The notes: generated from the letters alone by a model not told the origin. Positions 1 through 5,523 are shown, counted from the stretch's first letter. The stretch: 5,523 nucleotides of DNA from an uncultured Allobaculum sp. (GCA_948467695.1 CAOKFJ010000146.1:1-5523), one strand, 5' to 3'. Translations and numbers: made by a program.

Positions 1-719
1 GCATACGGCAAATCAAGCTCGACTTCAAATCCAGGCGCGCTGACAAAAGGCACGGCATCTTTCATCGGCAAGTCGCTGCTTCCGCTCTCTCTTGGAAGAA
101 TGGCGCCGTTTGAAACAAAAGCGACAAGATTTCTCGATTCGAGTTCCTCTCGAATCTTCTGCTGATCCACGCTCAGTTCATAGACTTTCTGCAGATACCT
201 CTTTTCGTCGTCTGAAAGATGGTCATAAAACAGATAGCGTTCAACAAGCGAAACAATCTGCCTGAAAATAAGGTCGATCATATTGCCGGCAAGAATCGAT
301 CGGCCTCGTGCGGGAAAAGACGCATTGAAGCAAAGAACAAGCGCTCCGCTGTCCGGATCGATCGTGCAGGCTGAGCGTTCAAGCACTTCCTGACAGCACG
401 AAGCGCACGATACTTTTCCGTTAGTCTTCGACCCAGAGCCGTCATGCGTCTGGCAGGCAATTCCTTTTCCAAACATACGCATCAAAGCATCCTGCAAAGC
501 GATGCGCTGTGCTTTATGCGCATATAAATGCCTTGGAAAATTCGGCTTGGCGATATGTACGGAAAGCGAAGAAGGCGAGGCAAATGGATCCGACTGGACG
601 TGATCGACAGAAAGCACAAATCCATCAAACTGCCATTCGCCTTTCAAAGCGCGATAGTTGGGATATCCTCGTCCATTCATCGATCGAATCTGCGATTTCA
701 TCTGTTCTGCACTGTTCAT
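1..719 (-). CDS. Predicted ABC-class ATPase (PF09818/COG3044-like), N-terminal 239 codons, cut by window edge
   Basis: Reading the minus strand from the ATG at 719-717 gives an uninterrupted 239-codon frame that continues past the left edge. Motifs I recognise from the uncharacterised 'ABC_ATPase' family occur in the expected order: GRGYPNYRALKG (residues 16-27), DHVQSDPFASPS (39-50), a GSGSK loop (94-98) where relatives usually have GSGKSG, QEVLER (110-115), FPARGRSI (135-142), then LVAFVSNGAILPRESG (198-213) and VPF...FEVELDLPY (223-239). The Walker A, signature and Walker B motifs of this family lie further on and are missing here only because of the edge. It should be a soluble cytoplasmic protein; no signal peptide or membrane segment is seen. 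Its cellular function is not established. The start is fixed by GGAGGT at 730-725, 5 nt before the ATG. It has its own leader after the exporter terminator, so it is probably a separate transcription unit. Oddity: six cysteines between residues 89 and 130, including CASCC at 105-109. Confidence 0.87.
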   Translation of the reverse strand, partial: MNSAEQMKSQIRSMNGRGYPNYRALKGEWQFDGFVLSVDHVQSDPFASPSSLSVHIAKPNFPRHLYAHKAQRIALQDALMRMFGKGIACQTHDGSGSKTNGKVSCASCCQEVLERSACTIDPDSGALVLCFNASFPARGRSILAGNMIDLIFRQIVSLVERYLFYDHLSDDEKRYLQKVYELSVDQQKIREELESRNLVAFVSNGAILPRESGSSDLPMKDAVPFVSAPGFEVELDLPY

Positions 720-724
720 AAATT

Positions 725-730
725 ACCTCC
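725..730 (-). promoter_or_regulatory. Strong Shine-Dalgarno for the ABC-class ATPase
   Basis: GGAGGT on the minus strand, 5 nt from the ATG at 719-717. It decides the start of the gene and argues against the longer overlapping frame that begins at 882. Confidence 0.85.
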
Positions 731-732
731 CG

Positions 733-772
733 CGTCCTGGGTGCTCTTGTTTCGATGGCATTGCGCAGGACG
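733..772 (-). promoter_or_regulatory. Leader hairpin just upstream of the ATPase ribosome-binding site
   Basis: The 7-base arms CGTCCTG (733-739) and CAGGACG (766-772) are perfectly complementary, with a 26-nt loop that can add three inner pairs (742-744 with 758-760). On the minus strand an A7 run (779-773) precedes the structure, and its 3' arm ends 2 nt before the CGGGAGG that contains the Shine-Dalgarno. It could therefore influence ribosome access in the 5' leader. The T7 run on the plus strand makes it resemble a plus-strand terminator, but no plus-strand gene leads into it. The regulatory role is inference; the complementarity is seen. Confidence 0.4.
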
Positions 773-798
773 TTTTTTTCTTTGTCTATCGTATCTTC

Positions 799-822
799 TT
801 CAAAGCACATTTCCGCTTTGAA
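799..822. repeat. Perfect inverted repeat TTCAAAGC-N8-GCTTTGAA (operator candidate)
   Basis: Arms 799-806 and 815-822 are exact reverse complements with an 8-nt spacer. The repeat lies between the exporter terminator (835-872) and the start of the ABC-class ATPase, 77-100 nt upstream of its ATG. It has no T-run on either side, so it is not a terminator. Its position and symmetry fit a binding site for a dimeric repressor or activator of the ATPase gene. An RNA hairpin is the alternative. Confidence 0.45.
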
Positions 823-834
823 TTGCCCATAGTC

Positions 835-872
835 AAAAAAGGCATCCGACCATACACGTGGATCGGATGCCT
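835..872 (-). terminator. Intrinsic terminator of the ABC exporter operon
   Basis: Minus-strand reading: AGGCATCCGA (872-863) pairs with TCGGATGCCT (849-840), and transcription continues into the six T of 840-835. The loop can add a short inner pairing (CCA/TGG). It lies about 93 nt beyond the permease stop codon at 965. The core stem GCATCCGA/TCGGATGC is the same as in the terminator at 4123-4159. Confidence 0.85.
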
Positions 873-964
873 GAACGATCAAAATTCGAATAGCTCCTGC
901 AATATGCTCATTCGTTATGTGCAGTCTCGCGGTTTATCTGAAACAAGACAAGGAGAATTTTCGC

Positions 965-3214
965 CTACTCTTCTCTTGTCTGCAGAAGCTGTTTTAAAAG
1001 CGAACGCAGTTTCAGACTCTCGCCAAAGCCATTGACAAGCAGACAGATCAGCAGCGTCAGAGCGACTGTCATAACCGCTTTAAGCGGATCGTAGACAAAC
1101 AGTTCCAGAACCGGACGTATTGTCAGCACGATTCCCAGCGCGCAGCTTATCGCAAGCACGCTCCACATCACTTTCTGATATGTATCAGAAAGCGTCTTTC
1201 TGAGAAGACCTGCGCGAACCAGACGAAGCAGATCCGCTCTCTGGCTTTGCACAAGCAGAATTAATAACTGCCGAAGCGCAATGACGCCTGCAATCAGAAA
1301 CAGCAGCGCTTCGACAAGACATGCGGTAATGAGCGTCAGATTGTTTCTTCGCAGATTGCGCACCATCGCAAATCCGTCAAAGGAAGAGAACGTCGACGCA
1401 TCCCACTGCTTCATAAACTCGAGTCCATCCTGCATAAGTGCATCTGCACCATACGCAGAGGAGGAAAGCTTGGTAAACGTTTCAATCGGTGCCGGGACAG
1501 CTGAGACATCCATAAGCATTTGCGGCGTCATGTACCAGGTTTCACCGGCACCTGAGTATTCCTCATTCAGAGCCGCCTCGTCAGGATTCATGTACAGCAC
1601 ATCAGCTTCCACAACCAGAGCTTTTTTCGCTTCAATCATCTCTTCAGCCGTAGACACAGGTACAGCCGGATGTCCAACCAGAAACCATCCCGATCGTATT
1701 TCTCGTGTGTTGCCTTCTTTGATCATTACCGGAATCTGCACATCAGCGCCAAATTTCTCTTCAAATTCCTGCGCCGAAAGAAGATTGATCTGTCCGCTCG
1801 AACTGCTTTGCACGATATCTTCTGTCGGCAGTGCATATACAGGCGGATGATCGAATGCGGCAGCGTCAGCCATCATCGTAATCTGCGTATCTTCAAACCG
1901 CTCAGCTGCCTGCTTAAAAAATGCGGAGATCGCCTGCGAATCTTCAAATGTGATGGATGCATCTGCATTCACCATCGTGCGCTCATCTATAGCGGGCACT
2001 GGCGTATTTGCGGCAATGACAGACAAACCAAGACAGGACGATGTACTGAGCAGTGCAAGCAGGCAGATCAGATGAAATCCCTGACTTCGATATAACGGTC
2101 GAAGAATCAGATCTTTGGACGACGCCGCTTTTCGAATATGAAGGCGTCTGTTCGAAGAAATTCTTTTTGCTCCCGGATCAATCACGCCGGCAAGCAGGAC
2201 GCAGACAATCGCAAGCCCAATCAGCATGCATAACGCCACCCATCCCATAGCGGGAAATGCAAAAGGCAGACATACAGGGAACGTGGCTGTTCCTGATGCT
2301 TCGCTCAAACTTTCAGCGATCGTCATAGCTGCCTTCCACAAAAGCACTCCAAGAGCGAATCCTCCACTCAGAACCGCCGCCTGCAGCGCGAGCATCGTCT
2401 GCGTCTGCATTTTGCGGCATTCTTTTTTCGGCATTCCCGAACGGTATAGGCGTTTAATATTCTTCCGGCTTTTCTGGATCCAAAGTAGATCGAGCGAAAG
2501 AAGCACACAGGCAACAAAAAGAGTCGACGCGCCGATAATCACACGCGCGGCGCTCAGACGATGCGTGCGATCAGAATATTTATACTGATCGCGCTGGTAG
2601 TTGATGTTAGCATTCGGCAGCGCTTCTTTGATCTGCTCAAGCGAAACACCATCGTTAAGCTCATACCAGCCGCTGATCAAGGTGTTTGAGGGCATATCCT
2701 TTTGACGCAGGACAAAGCGGGAAAAGTTATGCGGCGCTATGCCGCTCACCCTCATTGTCCCCAGGACGGATTTTTCACCATACGCATCCACCTGTTCCAC
2801 CTCAACCATATCTCCGATCGAAACATCAAACAGAATCGCGGCAGGATACGTCACGAGAATCTCATTTTCTTTCGGATACTCGCCAGAGATCAGCTCGGGA
2901 TACAGAACGGAGGGATCAGAATCGAAATACAGCGCAGTGTCTCGTCCTTCAACCGCACCCGGAATATTGGTGCTGATCGAGCGCAGCGTATACAGATCGC
3001 CGGACTCTGGAACACTTTGACCATTGAGTTCAAAATCGTATTTTCCGGTGGAATCGGCAAACTGCGTATTGTATGCCGACAGAGAAAAATGCATCATCCA
3101 GCCGCATGTATACAGCAGCGAGGAAATCAGCAGAACAATAATCGCAGCCAAAACACTTTTCTTGTCGCGTTTAAGCTGACGCAATGCCAGCCATGTTTTC
3201 GTTCTCGTTTTCAT
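965..3214 (-). CDS. FtsX/MacB-type ABC exporter permease, 749 aa
   Basis: This is the membrane subunit of a type VII (MacB/LolCE/SalY-like) ABC system. From the hydrophobicity I place eight membrane segments: about 21-41, 224-246, 274-298, 321-345, 381-401, 626-654, 683-706 and 711-730. They form two halves of four. In each half a large hydrophilic extracytoplasmic domain (42-222 and 402-625) follows the first segment. The cytoplasmic FtsX-like motif after each second segment is repeated: RLYRSGMPKKE (255-265) and RLVRAGLLRKT (664-674). The ATG at 3214-3212 overlaps the TGA of the ATPase gene (ATGA), so translation is probably coupled. No strong Shine-Dalgarno is needed or seen. No HlyD-type adaptor and no two-component sensor or regulator is adjacent. 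Such complexes often perform mechanotransmission or export peptides, lipids or antimicrobials, but the substrate cannot be read from the sequence. Confidence 0.9.
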   Translation of the reverse strand: MKTRTKTWLALRQLKRDKKSVLAAIIVLLISSLLYTCGWMMHFSLSAYNTQFADSTGKYDFELNGQSVPESGDLYTLRSISTNIPGAVEGRDTALYFDSDPSVLYPELISGEYPKENEILVTYPAAILFDVSIGDMVEVEQVDAYGEKSVLGTMRVSGIAPHNFSRFVLRQKDMPSNTLISGWYELNDGVSLEQIKEALPNANINYQRDQYKYSDRTHRLSAARVIIGASTLFVACVLLSLDLLWIQKSRKNIKRLYRSGMPKKECRKMQTQTMLALQAAVLSGGFALGVLLWKAAMTIAESLSEASGTATFPVCLPFAFPAMGWVALCMLIGLAIVCVLLAGVIDPGAKRISSNRRLHIRKAASSKDLILRPLYRSQGFHLICLLALLSTSSCLGLSVIAANTPVPAIDERTMVNADASITFEDSQAISAFFKQAAERFEDTQITMMADAAAFDHPPVYALPTEDIVQSSSSGQINLLSAQEFEEKFGADVQIPVMIKEGNTREIRSGWFLVGHPAVPVSTAEEMIEAKKALVVEADVLYMNPDEAALNEEYSGAGETWYMTPQMLMDVSAVPAPIETFTKLSSSAYGADALMQDGLEFMKQWDASTFSSFDGFAMVRNLRRNNLTLITACLVEALLFLIAGVIALRQLLILLVQSQRADLLRLVRAGLLRKTLSDTYQKVMWSVLAISCALGIVLTIRPVLELFVYDPLKAVMTVALTLLICLLVNGFGESLKLRSLLKQLLQTREE

Positions 3215-3885
3215 ACAAGCCTGCCGTCTTCAAGATGAAGAATTATCTGCGCCATGCCGGCAAGATAGTGATCATGCGTGATCACTAGCATCGTCATGCC
3301 GTTTTTATGCAGCTCTTTAAAGATCGATATGATTTCATCGCGGCTGATTTCGTCCAGATTTCCGGTCGGTTCATCGGCCATGAGAATGCGTGCATCGCTG
3401 TAGAGCGCTCTTGCGATGGCGACGCGCTGCTGCTGACCTCCGGACAGTTCATCGGGCATATTGTTCTCTTTTGACTCGATGGAAAGCTGAGCAAGAATGC
3501 TTCGCGCTTTGTCCCAGTCCGGCTTCTTTTTTCGCAGGATATCGGGAAGCACTACGTTTTCGAGTACAGACAGGTAGCTGATCAGATTGAAATCCTGATG
3601 GATGAATGCGATCGCGCCGGTGCGCAGTTCGCTTTTCTGTGTATCGTTTGCCATGCAGACATCCAGATCCAGATTATCCTCGTCAAGCACAATCCGGCAG
3701 TGTCCGCCCGGATCCGGTGCAAGAATGCCGGCGATGACATTGGCGAGCGTCGATTTTCCCGAGCCGGACGGACCGGTAATCGAGACCCACTGGCCATCAG
3801 GAATCGTGCAGTCGATATTCTGGAGCGCGCGGGTTTCGCCTGAAGGCGTTTTGTACGTTTTTGACAGATTTTTGATGGTTATCAT
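3211..3885 (-). CDS. MacB/LolD-family ABC transporter ATP-binding protein, 224 aa
   Basis: This is the cytoplasmic ATPase that powers the permease encoded immediately downstream. All nucleotide-binding motifs are intact: an A-loop region with Tyr11, Walker A GPSGSGKST (38-46), Q-loop HQDFNLI with Gln97, signature LSGGQQQR (147-154), Walker B ILMADEP with catalytic Glu172, D-loop NLDE (176-179), and the switch His204 in THDH. The 224-aa length is normal for the single-domain MacB/LolD type. The ATG at 3885-3883 follows a purine-rich GGGGGA at 3896-3891, 5 nt away. The gene ends in a four-base overlap with the permease, so the two form one operon. The upstream non-coding stretch has a possible promoter and an inverted repeat. 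The family assignment is firm; the substrate and inducer are not visible. Confidence 0.95.
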   Translation of the reverse strand: MITIKNLSKTYKTPSGETRALQNIDCTIPDGQWVSITGPSGSGKSTLANVIAGILAPDPGGHCRIVLDEDNLDLDVCMANDTQKSELRTGAIAFIHQDFNLISYLSVLENVVLPDILRKKKPDWDKARSILAQLSIESKENNMPDELSGGQQQRVAIARALYSDARILMADEPTGNLDEISRDEIISIFKELHKNGMTMLVITHDHYLAGMAQIILHLEDGRLV

Positions 3886-3975
3886 AGAAATCCCCCTTCT
3901 TCTCCAATAACCTAGAAGATCAGCATACTTGTAGCGAAAGAACAGAAATCGCCTTTATCTACTCGAGTTTCTCTC

Positions 3976-3994
3976 CTAAAAACGTGTGTTTTAG
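3976..3994. repeat. Inverted repeat CTAAAA-N7-TTTTAG, operator candidate for the exporter operon
   Basis: CTAAAA (3976-3981) and TTTTAG (3989-3994) are exact reverse complements around a 7-nt centre. The repeat lies about 90-110 nt upstream of the ATPase start, and just downstream of the weak -10 candidate at 4011-4006, where a repressor would block initiation. The arms are AT-rich and short, so chance is a real alternative. Confidence 0.35.
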
Positions 3995-4005
3995 TTACAG
4001 TATCT

Positions 4006-4034
4006 ATTTTACAATCTATACATCCAAAAAAAAC
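4006..4034 (-). promoter_or_regulatory. Weak sigma-A promoter candidate for the ABC exporter operon
   Basis: The minus strand has TAAAAT (4011-4006), matching five of six -10 consensus bases. The -35 position 17 nt upstream is only GTTTTT (4034-4029), a poor match within a T-tract. The site is supported mainly by its place: after the upstream terminator, in the most AT-rich part of the intergenic region, and ahead of the inverted repeat. Confidence 0.25.
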
Positions 4035-4122
4035 GATTTCTTAGACGTTTCGGGATAAATGAAATCCTGATGCATCAATGAATTGCTCATCTTGAAACCC
4101 TTGCCATCGCATGCGCAAAGAC

Positions 4123-4159
4123 AAAAAGCATCCGATCGTTCTGGACACAATCGGATGCT
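4123..4159 (-). terminator. Intrinsic terminator after the lipoprotein genes
   Basis: On the minus strand, AGCATCCGAT (4159-4150) pairs over 10 bp with ATCGGATGCT (4136-4127) across a 13-nt loop. Five T (4127-4123) and further T-rich sequence follow. It is about 57 nt beyond the stop codon of the nearer lipoprotein and insulates the exporter operon from it. Its stem core matches the terminator at 835-872, while its loop is different. Confidence 0.85.
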
Positions 4160-4174
4160 GATGGGATAAGGTTA

Positions 4175-4195
4175 TGCTTCCCTAATGCGGAAGCA
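4175..4195 (-). other. 3' UTR hairpin without T-run
   Basis: TGCTTCC (4175-4181) and GGAAGCA (4189-4195) form a perfect 7-bp stem with a 7-nt loop. It starts 21 nt after the lipoprotein stop codon and lies ahead of the true terminator. No U-tract follows, so it may instead stabilise the mRNA 3' end or be incidental. Confidence 0.5.
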
Positions 4196-4215
4196 GAAAT
4201 TTCAATGCAGCTAGA

Positions 4216-4716
4216 CTAATTGCAGCCGCCGGACATATTGCTTTCCAGATCGGCTTTCACCGCTTTGAAGGAGAAATCCATATCTTCGGATTTTATGCCG
4301 TCAGGAGAGAGCGTATCGATCAGATTTTTCATCTTCTCGATGTCTTTGAATTTCATGGTGAAATTGAAACTGTCTTCACTCATATCCATTACAACGTCTT
4401 CGAGTTCGATGCCAAGAGATGCAGAAGCAATACCGATCATCGATTCTTCATTCTCTTTAATTACCGCTTTCACCTCGTCAGTAATGGGTTCGCCAATTTC
4501 TTCTTCAATCAGCGTGATCGGAATCACATAGTCTATCTCGATCGAATCGACTTCTTTGTCTTCCGCAGGCGCGTGAATACGCATCGTCATGCTCAAGCCG
4601 TTCACCGATGTGGTGCAGGTTGTGCTTGCTTCCGCACTCGCTCCGCCCGTCGAACCGCCGCATGCGGCAAGAAACAGCGTGGAGCAGAGCAGAAGTGCTG
4701 CTCGTGCTTTTTTCAT
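4216..4716 (-). CDS. Small lipoprotein, paralogue 1 (166 aa), function unknown
   Basis: This is a secreted, lipid-anchored protein. The N-terminus MKKARAALLLCSTLFLAACG has a charged start, a hydrophobic core and a lipobox LAAC with the lipidated Cys19. A Gly/Ser/Ala-rich linker (20-33) follows, then an acidic domain of about 130 residues of alternating predicted strands and helices. The domain begins with TTC (Cys34) and ends with Cys165 one residue before the stop, which suggests a disulfide tying the two ends together. The layout (strand pair, central helix, then strand and helix) recalls YehR/DUF1307 lipoproteins, but I cannot confirm membership. The ATG at 4716 is chosen because AAGAGG (4730-4725) lies 8 nt before it; a TTG at 4722 is too close. 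It is clearly homologous to the lipoprotein upstream (shared AALLLCSTL, TTC, APAEDK, LGIE.ED, MDF.F.A.K) and probably co-transcribed with it. The terminator at 4123-4159 follows. Confidence 0.85.
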   Translation of the reverse strand: MKKARAALLLCSTLFLAACGGSTGGASAEASTTCTTSVNGLSMTMRIHAPAEDKEVDSIEIDYVIPITLIEEEIGEPITDEVKAVIKENEESMIGIASASLGIELEDVVMDMSEDSFNFTMKFKDIEKMKNLIDTLSPDGIKSEDMDFSFKAVKADLESNMSGGCN

Positions 4717-4768
4717 ATACAAATCCTCTTTCTCAAGATCCGCCTCAAGAATCTCTGCAGGTGCGATG

Positions 4769-4785
4769 GGACGCTCAATACGTCC
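4769..4785 (-). other. Small hairpin in the gap between the two lipoprotein genes
   Basis: GGACG (4769-4773) and CGTCC (4781-4785) form a 5-bp stem with a 7-nt loop in the 116-nt gap. No T-run follows on the minus strand, so it does not look like a terminator. It could be a processing or stability element, or chance. No other signal is evident in the gap apart from the Shine-Dalgarno of the downstream gene. Confidence 0.25.
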
Positions 4786-4832
4786 TATTCAATCTTTTCT
4801 GCGTTCTGAGTGGATCAGGTTTTTCGGGAGCG

Positions 4833-5327
4833 CTAGTCGCAGGTAGCGTTTGTGGAGAGCTCTTTTTTCATCGCCGAGAAGGTGAAATCCATTTCGGGAG
4901 TCTCTTCTCCCTCCGGTGTCATGTCTTCGACCAGTTTGCGGATTTTGTCCATGTCTTTCAGTTTGATCGAGAAGACAAGGTTTTTATCCTTGACCGACAT
5001 GTCGATATCCTCTTTCTCGATGCCAAGCATGTTGCTTAGAACTGCGCCATACGCTGTTTTCGCCTGTTCGATCGCTTCTTCGATCTGCTCGTCATCGAGT
5101 TCGATGCCCGCCTGTTCCTGAATCATCGAAAAGGGCATCTCCATATTCATTTCCATAGACGTGATGTCTTTGTCTTCTGCCGGCGCTTCGAGAACGATGG
5201 TCATATTCATTCCCTCAAGAGAAGCGTTGCAGGTGGTTTTTACCGCTGTGGATACATTTGTCGATCCGCATGCGCCAAGCAGGAGCGTGGAGCACAATAA
5301 GAGTGCCGCATGTCTTTTTTTCATCAT
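4833..5327 (-). CDS. Small lipoprotein, paralogue 2 (164 aa), function unknown
   Basis: This secreted, membrane-anchored protein has a signal peptide (MMKKRHAALLLCSTLLLGACG) with lipobox LGAC. Residues below are numbered from MKK, placing the lipidated cysteine at 19. A short Ser/Thr linker leads to an acidic, Met-rich domain (EMNMEMPF, MEMNM) containing a helix rich in Glu/Gln, then GIEKEDIDMSVKDKN and a final MDFTFSAMKKEL. As in its paralogue, one cysteine opens the domain (TTC, Cys32) and another is the next-to-last residue (Cys162), so an end-to-end disulfide is plausible. AGAGG (5338-5334) serves the ATG at 5327 (6 nt) or at 5324 (9 nt); either start gives the same mature protein. A DUF1307/YehR-like fold is possible but unproven. 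This is the first gene of the lipoprotein pair. No convincing sigma-A promoter was found upstream. Strong Met/Glu/Asp composition and lack of catalytic motifs suggest a binding or envelope role rather than an enzyme. Confidence 0.85.
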   Translation of the reverse strand: MMKKRHAALLLCSTLLLGACGSTNVSTAVKTTCNASLEGMNMTIVLEAPAEDKDITSMEMNMEMPFSMIQEQAGIELDDEQIEEAIEQAKTAYGAVLSNMLGIEKEDIDMSVKDKNLVFSIKLKDMDKIRKLVEDMTPEGEETPEMDFTFSAMKKELSTNATCD

Positions 5328-5438
5328 CAAATACCTCTATCTATTTTTCTCTTTCTTCCGTTTTATCCTGTGCAGACTTAGCGTGTTCTGAAATCTCGCC
5401 ATTTTCAAAGCACCCCAAGCCTCTTTTAAAATTCAATG

Positions 5439-5456
5439 CACTGGTTAATCACAGTG
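5439..5456. repeat. Short inverted repeat CACTG-N8-CAGTG upstream of the lipoprotein genes
   Basis: CACTG (5439-5443) and CAGTG (5452-5456) are exact reverse complements. A G-T and an A-T pair extend the arms outward to 5437 and 5458. The repeat lies about 110 nt upstream of the first lipoprotein start, where an operator could be. The rest of 5328-5523 shows no confident gene or promoter; the far right may include the tail of an unseen upstream gene, which cannot be decided. Confidence 0.25.
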
Positions 5457-5523
5457 TAGCGAAACCGCCCGAAAAAGAATATAAAAACCGTTTATGCAGC
5501 CATTTGTGTCGATTTAATGTCCT

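Larger units (their letters stand above)
3886..4215. other. 330-nt intergenic region between lipoprotein unit and ABC exporter operon
   Basis: I see no gene here on either strand. Reading right to left, it holds the 3' hairpin (4175-4195), the terminator of the lipoprotein unit (4123-4159), two short palindromes (CGCATGCG at 4108-4115 and TGATGCATCA at 4068-4077), a T-rich tract on the minus strand at 4033-4026, a weak promoter candidate, an inverted repeat at 3976-3994, and the exporter leader with its Shine-Dalgarno. The roughly 110-nt leader downstream of the candidate promoter has no open frame with a convincing start. Confidence 0.7.

Noticed and set aside
733..779. Plus-strand intrinsic terminator (stem followed by T7)
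   Set aside because: No plus-strand gene leads into it and its loop is long (26 nt). It is better read as a leader hairpin of the minus-strand ATPase gene.
625..882. 85-aa minus-strand frame overlapping the start of the ABC-class ATPase
   Set aside because: It would start upstream of and read through the exporter terminator stem-loop. It lacks a Shine-Dalgarno at 882 or at the internal ATG at 810, and it overlaps the well-supported ATPase start by 95 nt. The stretch before the overlap does look somewhat protein-like, so a leader peptide from 810 cannot be fully excluded.
1281..1850. 189-aa plus-strand open frame, and the other long plus-strand frames across 1670-3238
   Set aside because: All lie antisense to the convincing permease gene. 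Their translations are Ser/Arg/Cys-rich with no recognisable domain, as expected for shadows of a real gene.
3606..3614. GCGATCGC octamer (HIP1-like)
   Set aside because: It occurs within the ATPase coding sequence and is explained by frequent GCG/ATC/GAT codons. One copy is not evidence of a HIP1 repeat family.
4717..4785. In-frame upstream extension of lipoprotein 1, including the TTG at 4722
   Set aside because: The frame stays open for over 20 codons upstream, but its only usual start codon, the TTG, is just 2 nt from the Shine-Dalgarno. Any extension would also bury the signal peptide inside the protein.
4831..4848. CGCTA...TAGCG stem at the stop codon of lipoprotein 2 as a terminator
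   Set aside because: The stem is only 5 bp, with no T-run after it on the minus strand, so read-through into lipoprotein 1 is more likely.
5455..5523. Tail of an upstream minus-strand gene at the right edge
   Set aside because: One frame is open from the edge to a stop near 5455, but the segment is too short and unrecognisable to call as coding.

Overview
The window looks like a piece of a bacterial chromosome from a low-to-mid GC Gram-positive lineage (Firmicutes). The evidence is strong purine-rich Shine-Dalgarno sequences, two short lipoproteins with KK-initiated signal peptides and lipoboxes, and a MacB/SalY-type ABC exporter of the Firmicutes style. An Erysipelotrichales-like source is a guess only. 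All five recognisable protein genes lie on the minus strand. No tRNA, rRNA, CRISPR array, insertion sequence or phage gene is visible.

Read in the direction of transcription (right to left), the layout is as follows. (1) Positions 5523-5328 are an upstream region without a confident gene; it contains a short inverted repeat. (2) Two paralogous small lipoproteins follow (5327-4833 and 4716-4216), about 116 nt apart with no terminator between them. They end in a 3' hairpin and then a clear intrinsic terminator at 4159-4123. (3) A non-coding stretch carries a possible promoter and an inverted repeat. (4) A two-gene ABC exporter operon comes next: an ATPase (3885-3211) overlaps an 8-TM FtsX/MacB-type permease (3214-965) by the four bases ATGA. 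It is closed by a second intrinsic terminator at 872-835. (5) A structured leader contains a perfect 8-bp inverted repeat and a hairpin next to the ribosome-binding site. (6) The first 239 codons follow of a 'predicted ABC-class ATPase' (PF09818/COG3044 type), which runs off the left edge before its Walker A motif.

The ATPase and permease almost certainly form one membrane complex. The lipoproteins are secreted and membrane-anchored, and their role is unknown. They sit just upstream of the exporter on the same strand, but a terminator separates them, so any link is only positional. The most unusual points are the identical stem (GCATCCGA/TCGGATGC) in the two independent terminators, the tandem lipoprotein duplication with a conserved N-terminal/C-terminal cysteine pair, and a cysteine cluster in the ABC-class ATPase.
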